DNA of 64,000 bases from an uncultured Candidatus Pelagibacter sp. (GCA_905616395.1 CAJQSQ010000006.1:1-64000), one strand, 5' to 3'; numbered from the stretch's first letter, positions 1 through 8,735 are shown. The notes: generated by a model not told the origin, from the letters alone. Translations and numbers: made by a program.

Positions 1-81
1 AATAACACCATATTTAGCTTTTGGAAATAATACACCTATCATCTTGCTTGGTCTCTGATCTTCGTTATTATTTTCAGTCAT
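1..81 (-). CDS. Partial gene, unknown product (N-terminal 27 residues)
   Basis: Only the first 27 codons lie in the window; the gene runs off the left edge. It begins MTENNNEDQRPSK and then turns more hydrophobic (MIGVLFPKAKYGVI), which could be a short cytoplasmic tail before a membrane segment or simply a soluble N-terminus. The start lies 16 bases beyond the terminator that closes the amtB transcript, and no Shine-Dalgarno sequence is visible before the ATG. The product cannot be named from this fragment. Confidence 0.5.
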   Translation of the reverse strand, partial: MTENNNEDQRPSKMIGVLFPKAKYGVI

Positions 82-96
82 ATTAAATTTTTCTAT

Positions 97-127
97 AAAA
101 AAGGGCACCACAATTTAAGTAGTGCCC
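97..127 (-). terminator. Rho-independent terminator after amtB and its small partner gene
   Basis: On the minus strand a 9-bp stem (GGGCACTAC pairing with GTGGTGCCC, one G-U pair) around a 7-base loop is followed at once by a run of T. It sits 16 bases past the stop of the small membrane protein gene, so it should end the amtB transcript. Confidence 0.85.
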
Positions 128-142
128 AAAGTTTATTTTATA

Positions 143-367
143 TTACCAGTCAGTAATATTGCTTTTATGATCATTTGCACCATGTCTTTTCCTAGCTAAT
201 CGTGAGAGTTTTTCACTCTCAGATCTAGCAGTCAAAACATGCCAGCCAATCCAAAAAACTACACCAAGAATAACTAGTAAAGTTTCAGTGGATCCAGCTC
301 CCGGATAAACTGCCCCGACAACCTCTTTTGCACTTAAATGATCTATCCAGTTTGTAACTGTAGCCAT
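143..367 (-). CDS. Small single-span membrane protein downstream of amtB
   Basis: A 74-residue protein with one clear membrane segment (about residues 28-46, LLVILGVVFWIGWHVLTA) and a polar, basic C-terminal tail rich in Arg and Lys. A strong AGGAGG ribosome site precedes the ATG. It follows amtB by 11 bases and shares its terminator, so it is cotranscribed with the ammonium channel. I do not recognise the family. Its position suggests an accessory or assembly partner for AmtB, which is inference only. No GlnK/PII-type protein is seen next to this amtB. Confidence 0.75.
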   Translation of the reverse strand: MATVTNWIDHLSAKEVVGAVYPGAGSTETLLVILGVVFWIGWHVLTARSESEKLSRLARKRHGANDHKSNITDW

Positions 368-378
368 ATTTTCCTCCT

Positions 379-1779
379 TTACCTAGTTGAAGAGGCGACG
401 GCTTTTTCAGCTTCTCTATCGTCCTCCATTATTTCATAGTCTAGTCCAGCTATTTCAACATCATGTGGTATTCTTAATTTACCAAATGCGTTAAGTATTC
501 TAGCAATGACATAACCTGGTAGCATCCCAAGAACTCCGAACATTATAATTGCCCCAAGGAATTGCCCCAGTGGATTGATTGATGCATAAGTTGATCCGTC
601 CCACATAGCTCCAACACTGTATCCAGATGAAGGATAGCCATTTAAAACAAATCCACAAATTATAAGTCCAGCGACTCCAGCATAACCATGCACCGCTACT
701 GCACCAACTGCATCATCAATTTTGAACTTACGTTCAACCCAGTAATGCATTTTGTATGCAATAACTACACCGATCGCACCAATAAGCATTGCTTGTATCG
801 GGTGATACAAATCATTACCTGCAGATGCACAGATGATACCAGCCAGTCCACTTGAGTAAGTCCAGAAAGGATCACCTTTGGCGACCACGTATCCTGCCAA
901 TAATCCACCTGATAGTGACATCAAGAAGTTATAGGTTATCCCACTCAGTGTGGTGGGGGTTACATATATGTTGGTTGCCGTCCAGTACGTTACACCTTCC
1001 ATGCCATACTCAGGTCCAAGATCAAATATCGGTATATTACATGCCGCATAAAAACCCCAGAACCCAGTGTAGATTAAAAATAATCCAACTGTAACTAGCC
1101 ATGGGTTTCTTGGTCCTATATTTCTTGGTTCACCACTTGATGAGAACTTTCCAATTCTAGGTCCTAAAACAATTAGAACACCTAAGGCAAATCCACCTGC
1201 AATTGCGTGAATTACTCCTGATGCATAAGCGTCATGATATCCTAAAATTTTGAGCATCCATCCATCAAAGTGCCATCCCCAAGCAGCATCAATTACCCAG
1301 AAAAATGAACCTATTGCAATGGCTAAAATTCCAAATGCAAAAGTTGTAATTCTTTCAATGATTGCTCCAGAAACAATTGAAGCAGCTGTCCATGAAAATA
1401 GTAAGAATGCAGCCCAGAATACTCCACTTATATGATCACCTAAGTTAACTGCCATAAATTCAGAGTTGGCTAAATACCATTTTGCACTAAAAGTACTGTC
1501 GTCAGTAATCAACGCTGTACTCTCAGTCATTATTGATGGTGCTATTCCCGGTCCTGTTGGGAATGCCCAATAAATCCACCAACCAAAGAAAAACCAGGTT
1601 ACCGTTACTAGCGGTATTACCATGGTATTTTTCATTAAAGTATGTTGGTGATGTTTATAACGTGAAGCTCCAACCTCATACATACAGAAACCGACGTGAA
1701 TTAAGAACATCAGTACTACAGTTACCCAGTAGTAAAACTCTGTAAATATGACTGTAAGAGCGCCTAATTGATCAGTCAT
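379..1779 (-). CDS. amtB: Ammonium transporter (Amt family)
   Basis: A 466-residue, 11-12 span inner membrane channel for ammonium/ammonia. The two pore histidines of the family are visible at about His191 (in GVIHAIAGG) and His364 (in GAVAVHGYAG). The C-terminus is cytoplasmic and acidic. The first residues form a membrane segment directly without a clear cleavable signal. A good ribosome site (GGAGAGAG) precedes the ATG. It lies directly downstream of the methylamine-to-N-methylglutamate genes, fitting recapture of ammonium released by that pathway. Its base composition is clearly richer in G+C than its neighbours (two lines counted by hand gave 31/60 and 27/60). This could reflect expression-driven codon choice or transfer. 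Confidence 0.95.
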   Translation of the reverse strand: MTDQLGALTVIFTEFYYWVTVVLMFLIHVGFCMYEVGASRYKHHQHTLMKNTMVIPLVTVTWFFFGWWIYWAFPTGPGIAPSIMTESTALITDDSTFSAKWYLANSEFMAVNLGDHISGVFWAAFLLFSWTAASIVSGAIIERITTFAFGILAIAIGSFFWVIDAAWGWHFDGWMLKILGYHDAYASGVIHAIAGGFALGVLIVLGPRIGKFSSSGEPRNIGPRNPWLVTVGLFLIYTGFWGFYAACNIPIFDLGPEYGMEGVTYWTATNIYVTPTTLSGITYNFLMSLSGGLLAGYVVAKGDPFWTYSSGLAGIICASAGNDLYHPIQAMLIGAIGVVIAYKMHYWVERKFKIDDAVGAVAVHGYAGVAGLIICGFVLNGYPSSGYSVGAMWDGSTYASINPLGQFLGAIIMFGVLGMLPGYVIARILNAFGKLRIPHDVEIAGLDYEIMEDDREAEKAVASSTR

Positions 1780-1827
1780 AATCTCTCTCTCCTTATTAGT
1801 TTAGGAAAGCTTATGAAATTTTTAGGG

Positions 1828-1858
1828 GTGTGACAAACTAAACAGCGCTCAAATAAAC
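1828..1858 (-). promoter_or_regulatory. Candidate regulatory site upstream of amtB
   Basis: On the plus strand this stretch has GTGTGAC followed by GCTCAAATAAAC. The same two words (GTGTGAC, GCTCTTAAATAAAC) occur upstream of the FAD oxidoreductase gene at 8736-8756. The repetition within one pathway island suggests a shared operator or promoter element, but no known consensus was matched. Confidence 0.3.
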
Positions 1859-1878
1859 TAGCAATGACGCTAGATTAT

Positions 1879-1900
1879 AAAAAAGAATCAACCTTTGATT
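1879..1900 (-). terminator. Weak rho-independent terminator after the mgs operon
   Basis: On the minus strand a 6-bp stem (AATCAA / TTGATT) with a 3-base loop is followed by C and a run of six T. It lies just past the stop of the 135-residue gene. It may end or attenuate transcription before amtB. The stem is AT-rich, so read-through is likely. Confidence 0.5.
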
Positions 1901-1906
1901 GATGAA

Positions 1907-2314
1907 TTAGAATTTAAGGTAAGCTTTTTTTAAATCAACAAGAGGGTGCTTAGGAGACATTTGAAACTTAACCAAAAGCTCTCTTGCAATCATATCTCTA
2001 TCTTGTTGGTTGTTTGGTAGTTTGATTGATTTTGGAATGGTTACCCAACCATTTGCATTTCTACAAAACACTGCTGGTCTGTCTTCTTCATAACCCATAT
2101 GAACATCTTCTAACCAGTTAAGATCATCCCACCCCATAGCTTCTACATATTTTTTTAAGAATGGAGTAATCTTTTTATAATCAGGCAATAAGTTAACATC
2201 ATATCTATATCCAATATGTTGACCAATTAACTTTTCTCTAGCAGTCTCTTTAAAAGTACCTAGTTTAAGTTTTTTTTCTTTTTTAACTTTTGCTTTTACT
2301 TTTTTTTTAACCAT
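1907..2314 (-). CDS. Conserved-looking hypothetical protein following mgsC
   Basis: A 135-residue soluble protein with a very basic N-terminal tail (about 17 residues, mostly Lys/Val) followed by a globular part containing Trp, Tyr and acidic patches (VEAMGWDDLNWLEDVHMGYEEDRP). No membrane segment or signal peptide. It starts 9 bases after mgsC, so it is very probably in the same transcript. The family is not recognised. Its fixed-looking place at the end of the N-methylglutamate synthase genes suggests an accessory role, by inference. The Lys-rich tail resembles the N-terminus of MgsC next door. Confidence 0.75.
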   Translation of the reverse strand: MVKKKVKAKVKKEKKLKLGTFKETAREKLIGQHIGYRYDVNLLPDYKKITPFLKKYVEAMGWDDLNWLEDVHMGYEEDRPAVFCRNANGWVTIPKSIKLPNNQQDRDMIARELLVKFQMSPKHPLVDLKKAYLKF

Positions 2315-2323
2315 TTTTGATCC

Positions 2324-3748
2324 TTATATTTTATGATAATTATCAACACCAACAGTATAGTTAGTTCCAGTCATAGGAACTTTTGCTAATGCAGATGCTT
2401 CCATTGTTAATGCAGCTAAATCTTCAGGCTCTAAAGAGTGAATATTAGTTTTACCACAAGCTCTTGCTAAAAGCTGAGCTTCTAATGTCATTGCATGAAG
2501 GTAATTGTAAACTCTTAATGCAGCATCATCAGGATTTAATCTAGCTCTTAATTTAGGGTCTTGTGTTGCAACACCTACTGGACAACGTCCAGTATGGCAG
2601 TGATAACAATCACCAGCTTTAACACCCATCTCTTTTTCAAAGTTTGCTTCTGGAATATCTTTATTACAGTTCAACGCTATTAAAGCACCAGTTCCAATTG
2701 CTATTGCATCAGCACCTAGGGCTAAAGCCTTCGCCATATCAGCACCATCTCTGACACCACCAGCATAAATTAAAGTTACTTGACCAGTTTTACCAACATC
2801 ATCAATAGCTCTTCTAGCTTCTCTGATTGCAGCAATGCCAGGAATACCAGTATTTGCAGCAGCTATGTGAGGGCCTGCTCCAGTCGAACCTTCCATCCCG
2901 TCTAAAAAGATTGAGTCAGGGTTGCATTTTGCAGCCATACGAACATCATCATAAACTTTTGATGCACCTAGCTTTAATTGAATGGGCACTTTATTTTTTG
3001 TTAACTGTCTTAACTCTTCAACTTTTAAAGCTAAATCATCTGGACCTAACCAGTCTGGATGTCTTGCTGGAGATCTTTGATCAATACCAGAGGGTAGGGA
3101 TCTCATTTCTGCAACTTGGTCAGTAACTTTTTGACCCATTAAATGTCCACCCATTCCAACTTTTTGCCCTTGTCCAATAAATACTTCAATTGCGTCAGCA
3201 AGTTGAGCGTGATGAGGATTAAAACCATATCTTGATTGAATACATTGGTAATACCATTTTTCAGAATATCTTCTTTCATCTGGAATCATTCCACCTTCAC
3301 CAGAACATGTAGCACTCCCAGCCATTGTTGCTCCTCTTGCTAAAGCAGTTTTTGCTTCATAAGAAAGGGCTCCAAAACTCATACCTGTAACATATACTGG
3401 TATATCTAGCTCAATTGGGTTTTCACAGTTTGGTCCAATTATAGTTTTTGTTTCACATTTCTCCCTGTAACCTTCGATTACAAATCTTGTAAGAGTACCT
3501 GGTAAGAAAACTAAATCATCAAACGTTGGAATTTTTTTCATTAATGCCATTCCACGCATTCTGTATCTTCCAAGCTGAGCTTTAATATGAATATCGTCTA
3601 TAACTTCAGGAGTAAAAATAGCATTATGACCTAATAAACTTTTATTTCTTTTTCCTTCTTCATGTACATGAACATCAGCTTTTCCACCAACATTACCACT
3701 TGCTTTTTTTAATTTTTTTTCATTTTTTTTAGTTTTCTTTTTAGCCAT
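2324..3748 (-). CDS. mgsC: N-methylglutamate synthase subunit C (FMN-binding, GltB-like)
   Basis: A 474-residue protein matching the central FMN-binding domain of glutamate synthase large subunit. Seen features: an N-terminal Lys-rich tail (residues 1-16), the TGMSFGALSYEAK motif near residue 121, and Cys381, Cys384 and Cys389 (CYHCHTGRCPVGVATQ), which match the iron-sulfur ligands of GltB. In the family MgsABC makes N-methylglutamate from gamma-glutamylmethylamide and a 2-oxo acid. The start overlaps the mgsB stop (TAATG). The domains of one GltB are split over three genes, as known for Mgs and for archaeal-type glutamate synthases. Placement beside gmaS favours Mgs. Confidence 0.88.
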   Translation of the reverse strand: MAKKKTKKNEKKLKKASGNVGGKADVHVHEEGKRNKSLLGHNAIFTPEVIDDIHIKAQLGRYRMRGMALMKKIPTFDDLVFLPGTLTRFVIEGYREKCETKTIIGPNCENPIELDIPVYVTGMSFGALSYEAKTALARGATMAGSATCSGEGGMIPDERRYSEKWYYQCIQSRYGFNPHHAQLADAIEVFIGQGQKVGMGGHLMGQKVTDQVAEMRSLPSGIDQRSPARHPDWLGPDDLALKVEELRQLTKNKVPIQLKLGASKVYDDVRMAAKCNPDSIFLDGMEGSTGAGPHIAAANTGIPGIAAIREARRAIDDVGKTGQVTLIYAGGVRDGADMAKALALGADAIAIGTGALIALNCNKDIPEANFEKEMGVKAGDCYHCHTGRCPVGVATQDPKLRARLNPDDAALRVYNYLHAMTLEAQLLARACGKTNIHSLEPEDLAALTMEASALAKVPMTGTNYTVGVDNYHKI

Positions 3749-4602
3749 TATATAGCTCCTTTCTTTTCATGAGGTTCTAGATTATCATAGTTCCAAAGTT
3801 TTTTCCCTGCGACTATTTTTGTCATTTTACTGACGTCAAATTTTTCACCAATCTCTGCAACTTTCAATTTTCTTTTTAACCAGTCTTGGTCAGTATCAGT
3901 TAGGTCAGCAGGAATTGCATCACTTCCAAAAGAACCAATTTTACCACCAATGAAAATTGTTCCATCATACATAGAATCTCCTAAATTTATTCCAACATCA
4001 CCTAAAATAATTATTCTTCCTCTTTGCATCATGAAACCTGTAAAAGCCCCAGCATCACCACCAACAATAATAGTTCCACCCTTCATATCGATACCAGTTC
4101 TAGCACCAACACTACCTTTACAAATTAAATCTCCACCTCTAATAGCTGCACCAAAACAAGATCCAGCATTTTTTTCTATAACAACTTTTCCAGCCATTAA
4201 GTTTTCTGCACAAGACCAACCAACTCTACCATTAATTCTTACAGTAGGTCCGTCACAAGATCCCATACCAAAATAACCTAAACTTCCTTCAAAAATTAAA
4301 TTTAGTTTATTTAAAATACCAACACCTAAACTGTGTTTTCCTTGAGGGTTTTTGATTACGATTGTTCCAAAACCTTGGCTCATTAAATTATCAATTTCTT
4401 TATTAGCATCAGCAGCTGTCATTTCTTTAACATCTAGCTCTGTTCTTTTATTAAAATCAACATCGTAAGTGCCAAAATAATAAAGGTTTTCACCTTCATC
4501 AGGATTAAAAAACTTTTGTTGAGTTCTTCCAGTCAAAACTTCTGAGTGCATACCCATTGATTGTGACTTTGTTTTATTTTCTGTAGTCTTTAAATTTGCC
4601 AT
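3748..4602 (-). CDS. mgsB: N-methylglutamate synthase subunit B (GXGXG domain)
   Basis: A 284-residue protein with the right-handed beta-helix GXGXG repeat of the glutamate synthase C-terminal domain (repeated GGTIIVGGDAG / GRIIILGDVG / GTIFIGGKIG turns, residues about 110-230). It has no active site of its own and holds the synthase subunits together. It overlaps mgsA by 13 bases and shares one base with the mgsC start, which implies translational coupling and a fixed stoichiometry. Assignment to Mgs rather than ordinary glutamate synthase rests on the gmaS-mgsABC order. Confidence 0.87.
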   Translation of the reverse strand: MANLKTTENKTKSQSMGMHSEVLTGRTQQKFFNPDEGENLYYFGTYDVDFNKRTELDVKEMTAADANKEIDNLMSQGFGTIVIKNPQGKHSLGVGILNKLNLIFEGSLGYFGMGSCDGPTVRINGRVGWSCAENLMAGKVVIEKNAGSCFGAAIRGGDLICKGSVGARTGIDMKGGTIIVGGDAGAFTGFMMQRGRIIILGDVGINLGDSMYDGTIFIGGKIGSFGSDAIPADLTDTDQDWLKRKLKVAEIGEKFDVSKMTKIVAGKKLWNYDNLEPHEKKGAI

Positions 4603-5534
4603 ACTTTTACCTCTCCATCATATGGATCATATGTATCTATCTCTTGTGGTAGAACTGATCTGATTGCTATTTCTTCTGAACCCATTGCTACTAGATCGTC
4701 TGATTCATAAAGAACCAAAGGTTTTGCAGCCATAGTATCTTTTGCCATTCCCAAAGAATCTTTGGTTGCTACAAAATATGTAAACACACCATCAAGACCT
4801 GTTAAAGAAGCCTTCATACCCTCTTCAAGAGATGCTCCTTCTCTCATTTTTTGAGCAATATAAACGGCGATTAACTCTGAATCACATTCAGACATAAATC
4901 TCATCCCTTTATTCTCAAGTAATCTTCTGTTATTCCAATAATTAGTTAATTGGCCGTTATGAACCACAGAAACATCACTAAAAGGATAACCCCAAAAAGG
5001 GTGAGCAGACTTAATATCAACGCCAGATTCAGTAGCCATCCTAGCATGACCAATTGCATGAGTTCCAACTACTTTATCTAAACTGTATCTGTCACAAACC
5101 ATTTGAGCATTACCTAGATCTTTAATTACCTCTAAAGACTTTCCCATTGAAAGAATTTCAACACCTGGAATGCTTTCAATTTTTTGTGAAAACTCTAATA
5201 AATCTTTTGTATCGTAAGCAAGTTCATATCTTAAGGAATAGGGTAGAACTCTTTCTTCTTTAACTATTTTAGCACCTAATTCTGAGAGGTATTGATCAAC
5301 TATTTTTTTTCTTGCATCGTAAACTGAAACATCTTCCATTATTGAAGAACTTCCTTCACCTACATTTTCACCTACTTTAAAACGCATAATAAAATTTTTA
5401 CCATCTGTATCACCATACAAAGCATAACCAGTAGAATCTTCCCCTCTATGCTTTAATGCTTGTAACATCCCCTGTAGTTCACTTCCTACATTGGAGGATT
5501 TTCCTCTATGAATTAAACCTGCGATACCACACAT
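4590..5534 (-). CDS. mgsA: N-methylglutamate synthase subunit A (class II glutamine amidotransferase)
   Basis: A 314-residue Ntn-type amidotransferase. The N-terminal Met is followed by the catalytic Cys2 (MCGIAGLIHRGK), and the glutaminase motifs KHRGEDSTG and HARMATESG / VVHNGQLTNY are present. In this pathway it should release methylamine, rather than ammonia, from gamma-glutamylmethylamide for channelling to MgsC. It follows gmaS by 28 bases with a good ribosome site (GGGAGAG). A class II amidotransferase of a purine or asparagine enzyme is excluded by its short length and its GltB-like partners. Confidence 0.88.
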   Translation of the reverse strand: MCGIAGLIHRGKSSNVGSELQGMLQALKHRGEDSTGYALYGDTDGKNFIMRFKVGENVGEGSSSIMEDVSVYDARKKIVDQYLSELGAKIVKEERVLPYSLRYELAYDTKDLLEFSQKIESIPGVEILSMGKSLEVIKDLGNAQMVCDRYSLDKVVGTHAIGHARMATESGVDIKSAHPFWGYPFSDVSVVHNGQLTNYWNNRRLLENKGMRFMSECDSELIAVYIAQKMREGASLEEGMKASLTGLDGVFTYFVATKDSLGMAKDTMAAKPLVLYESDDLVAMGSEEIAIRSVLPQEIDTYDPYDGEVKVWQI

Positions 5535-5562
5535 ATTTCTCTCCCTTTATTGATAATTAAGA

Positions 5563-7032
5563 TTACGGTAGACAATCCAGATAAGTATCTAGATCCCATT
5601 GAGTTGTTGCACCTAAAAATTTTTCCCATTCATCGTTTTTATACCAATGGAAAACTGTATACATTTCATCTGGCATAGCTGATTTTATAACCTCATCTTC
5701 TGCCAAACGATTTAAAGCCTCACCGAGACTCATTGGTAATTTCTTAACTATTTTTCCAGCAGCTTGAGCTTCATACATGCTTCTAGACTCGGGCTTTCCT
5801 GGATCAATGTTATTTGTTATTCCATCATCAAAACATTTTAACAATCCTGAGCCCATTAAGTATGGATTGTGCATTGAATCAACTGAACGATATTCAAATC
5901 TTCCTGGTGCAGATACTCTTAATCCACAAGTTCTATTTTGAAATCCCCAGTCAGCATAAACAGGTGCCCAAAATCCTGTGTCCCACAATCTTCTGTATGA
6001 GTTTACAGTAGATGAACCAATTGCAGTTAATGCTCCCAAATGTTTCATTACACCACCAATAGCTTTCAAACCAATTTTACCTGGTAATTGAATATCTTTA
6101 GTGTCAGGCATAAAAGTATTTGTTCCACCTTCAACGTAAGTAAATACCTCATCCATTCCTGGTAGAGATTTATGAGATAGTTTATTAACTTTATCTTTTC
6201 CACCTGTCCATAAAGACATGTTCGTATGACAACCACTTGCTGACACACCCATAAAAGGTTTTGTCATAAAACAAGCTATCAAATTAAACTCCCTAGCTAC
6301 TTGGGCACAAATTTGTCTGTAAGTAGAAAGTCTATCTGCGTTTCTCAAAACATCATCGTACATCCAGTTTAATTCTAATTGTCCTGGTGCATCCTCATGA
6401 TCACCTTGAATCATATCAAAACCCATAGCTCTAGCGTATTTAAATACTTGCATGAAAACTGGTCTCAGAGATTCAAATTGATCTATATGATAGCAATAAG
6501 GCTTAGAAAAACCTTTACCAGTAGGAGAACCATCTTCATTTTTAGTTAACCACATCATTTCCGGCTCAGTTCCAACTCTTAATTGGTAGCCATGTTTCTT
6601 TTTAAATTCTTGAGCATGTATTCTTAAATTTCCACGACAATCTGAAGTTAAATGCGCGCCTGGATTATCTCTTTCTTCTCTATTTCTAAAACAAGTAACA
6701 AATACTCTTGCAACTTTTTTATCCCAAGGAAGCTGACAAAAAGTTTCAGGATCAGGTATACCAACTAACTCTTTAGCCTCTGGTCCATAACCAATATAAT
6801 CACCATGACGGTCCACAAATAAGTTTGCTGTTGCTCCATAAACTAATTGAAAGCCTTTTTCACAAGTTCTTTCCCAGTGATCAGTAGGAATACCTTTTCC
6901 AACAACTCTTCCGGTTACAGAAATAAATTGAAAATAAATATATTCAATGCCTAGCTCATTAATCTTAGCTCTAACTTGCTTTACTAACTTATCTCTTCCT
7001 GGTTGTGCAACGTGCTTGTCTAGATCAGTCAT
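5563..7032 (-). CDS. gmaS: Gamma-glutamylmethylamide synthetase (glutamine synthetase family)
   Basis: A 489-residue member of the glutamine synthetase superfamily. Metal and nucleotide motifs are visible: RVGTEPEMMW near residue 152, QGDHEDAPGQLELNW near 209, and SGCHTNMSLW near 266. The family joins methylamine to glutamate with ATP, giving gamma-glutamylmethylamide. It is first in a run with mgsABC, the genes for the next step, which is the main reason to prefer GmaS over an ordinary GlnA or GlnT. It is somewhat longer than typical GmaS. A likely start is the ATG after GGGAGAGA. The 294-base leader upstream may carry its promoter. Confidence 0.88.
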   Translation of the reverse strand: MTDLDKHVAQPGRDKLVKQVRAKINELGIEYIYFQFISVTGRVVGKGIPTDHWERTCEKGFQLVYGATANLFVDRHGDYIGYGPEAKELVGIPDPETFCQLPWDKKVARVFVTCFRNREERDNPGAHLTSDCRGNLRIHAQEFKKKHGYQLRVGTEPEMMWLTKNEDGSPTGKGFSKPYCYHIDQFESLRPVFMQVFKYARAMGFDMIQGDHEDAPGQLELNWMYDDVLRNADRLSTYRQICAQVAREFNLIACFMTKPFMGVSASGCHTNMSLWTGGKDKVNKLSHKSLPGMDEVFTYVEGGTNTFMPDTKDIQLPGKIGLKAIGGVMKHLGALTAIGSSTVNSYRRLWDTGFWAPVYADWGFQNRTCGLRVSAPGRFEYRSVDSMHNPYLMGSGLLKCFDDGITNNIDPGKPESRSMYEAQAAGKIVKKLPMSLGEALNRLAEDEVIKSAMPDEMYTVFHWYKNDEWEKFLGATTQWDLDTYLDCLP

Positions 7033-7326
7033 TATCTCTCCCTCTAATGAAATTTTTATTTATCGAACCGTAACTGAAAAATATATTGGTGTCTAGGCAT
7101 CTTGATTATAATATATATATATAATTTTTATAACTACTATAAGGCAATTACGTGTGTAAGTTGTGTGATCATTTCTTTCAATGATAAGTAAGCTTTATTT
7201 TTAATTTTAAAAAAATTATTTAAGAATTTTTGAATAAATTAATTACTAATGAATAAAAATTTATAAGAAAAATATTTTTAATTTGAGTTAGTACTTTTAT
7301 TAAAATTTATTAACTGGGTTTGAGGC
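7033..7326 (-). promoter_or_regulatory. AT-rich leader and probable promoter region of gmaS
   Basis: This is the longest gene-poor stretch in the window. On the minus strand a TATAAT hexamer lies at 7110-7105, about 73 bases before the gmaS ATG, inside an alternating AT tract; the -35 region is poor. A small hairpin (ATCATT / AATGAT, 7168-7185) sits further upstream. A GTGTGAT word at 7163-7169 recalls the GTGTGAC words found upstream of amtB and of the FAD oxidoreductase. I do not see a known riboswitch fold. Confidence 0.4.
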
Positions 7327-8655
7327 TTAACTCCAAGGGAAGGGACTATTAGAAGTAGGATGAAGTTCACCTTTTTCGTAACGGTCAAATCTGAAAGGTT
7401 TTAATAACTCACTTTCAGTTCCAAGAATTTCTTTTGCAACAAGTTCACCAACACCAATCATTTTATATCCGTGGTTAGCATCAGCTATCATATAAACATT
7501 TTCTAAAAATCGGTCAAAGATTGGAAAATTATCTGGCGTCATACATCCAAGACCACCCGATGGTCCTTTTCTATATAAATTTGATTTACCTTCAAATCTT
7601 TTTTGACAATGTGCTAAAGCTGAACACCACATATCATTAAAAGCTTCTGTTGTTTGAAATTCAGGAGAGTCAAGCCCGTAAGGGTCAATATTTATTTCAT
7701 CAAAATGTTTATCAACTATGTAAGGAGATGTTCCACCCTGCACTCCAAGACCTTCAATATCTGGTTTGTAATAAATTCCCCAAAGCTCTTCTGTAAGTAA
7801 TTTTTTAGTTGTGTCTGAGTATAATGGAGCAGTTGAATCAACATGCATTACTGGAGGTTGACCACCATCATTCATTTTTAAAAAATCTTTATCAACACCG
7901 ATAACACCTTCTTGTAGCATCCAGTATTTCCACATGTCTTCTTTATGAAATTTTCCGTCCTGTCCTTTAATGTTGGCAAATTTTGGAAGCTCTAACATGT
8001 TCCAAAAATCTCTAACCCAAGGACCAGCACCAACAACAACTTGTTCACACTCAATAAGTCCCTTATCTGTTTCAACTCCTGTAACTGCTTTACCAGTACT
8101 TCCTTTTTTAAATCCTGTAACTGTTACACCCTTAACTATATTAACTCCATTTATAACAGATTTACTTTCAAGAGCTTTTACTGAATCTTTATTAAATGCA
8201 TACCCACCTTTTTTTTCATGAAGTACCGATGTTATGCCTTGTGCTTGCCAATCATCAAACATACCTTTCATATATTTGGTACATTCTTTTTCACCTTCTA
8301 TAAATTCTGATTCATATCCAATAGCTTTTTGCTGCTCATAAATTGTAGCAACATCGTCATGCATAACTTCTGGAGAAATTTGTAAGTATCCTACTGCATT
8401 GTAATTCCAAGCTTTAGGATCACTTTCCCACACTGAAACAGAGTGAGCCATTAATTCTCTCATAGCTGGTTGAAAATAATTATTTCTTATAACACCACAA
8501 GCTATTCCGCTTGCACCTGCTGCCGTATCTTTTTTTTCCAAAATTACAATATCACCTGGATTTTTGTACGTTTCAGAAAGTTTCCATGCTGTACTTAACC
8601 CATGAATTCCACCACCGATAATTACTACTTTAGCTTTAGTTGGTAGAATTGACAT
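7327..8655 (-). CDS. FAD-dependent oxidoreductase, DAO/sarcosine oxidase beta-like
   Basis: A 442-residue flavoprotein of the DAO family. The N-terminal dinucleotide motif is VVIIGGGIHGLSTAW (residues 10-24), with the family's second glutamate in VILEKKD. The segment CGVIRNNYFQPAMRELMAHS parallels the IIRSNY region of MgdA/SoxB. The C-terminal part has a GLGCMTPDNFPIFDR-type closing motif. Such enzymes oxidise secondary or tertiary amines (sarcosine, N-methylglutamate, dimethylglycine). It lies between tdm, which makes dimethylamine, and gmaS, which uses methylamine. A role in dimethylamine or another N-methyl demethylation is a reasonable guess, not proven. It has no GcvT domain or obvious partner subunits next to it. 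Confidence 0.85.
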   Translation of the reverse strand: MSILPTKAKVVIIGGGIHGLSTAWKLSETYKNPGDIVILEKKDTAAGASGIACGVIRNNYFQPAMRELMAHSVSVWESDPKAWNYNAVGYLQISPEVMHDDVATIYEQQKAIGYESEFIEGEKECTKYMKGMFDDWQAQGITSVLHEKKGGYAFNKDSVKALESKSVINGVNIVKGVTVTGFKKGSTGKAVTGVETDKGLIECEQVVVGAGPWVRDFWNMLELPKFANIKGQDGKFHKEDMWKYWMLQEGVIGVDKDFLKMNDGGQPPVMHVDSTAPLYSDTTKKLLTEELWGIYYKPDIEGLGVQGGTSPYIVDKHFDEINIDPYGLDSPEFQTTEAFNDMWCSALAHCQKRFEGKSNLYRKGPSGGLGCMTPDNFPIFDRFLENVYMIADANHGYKMIGVGELVAKEILGTESELLKPFRFDRYEKGELHPTSNSPFPWS

Positions 8656-8735
8656 AAGAAAAGGTTATTCTTCTTAAAAACAATTAATAGGATTATTTTT
8701 ATAACAAAAATATATATATATAAAATAGTAATTAA

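Noticed and set aside
7033-7326. A riboswitch (glutamine, glycine or SAM type) in the gmaS leader
   Set aside because: Only a short AT hairpin is visible; no conserved riboswitch core was found.
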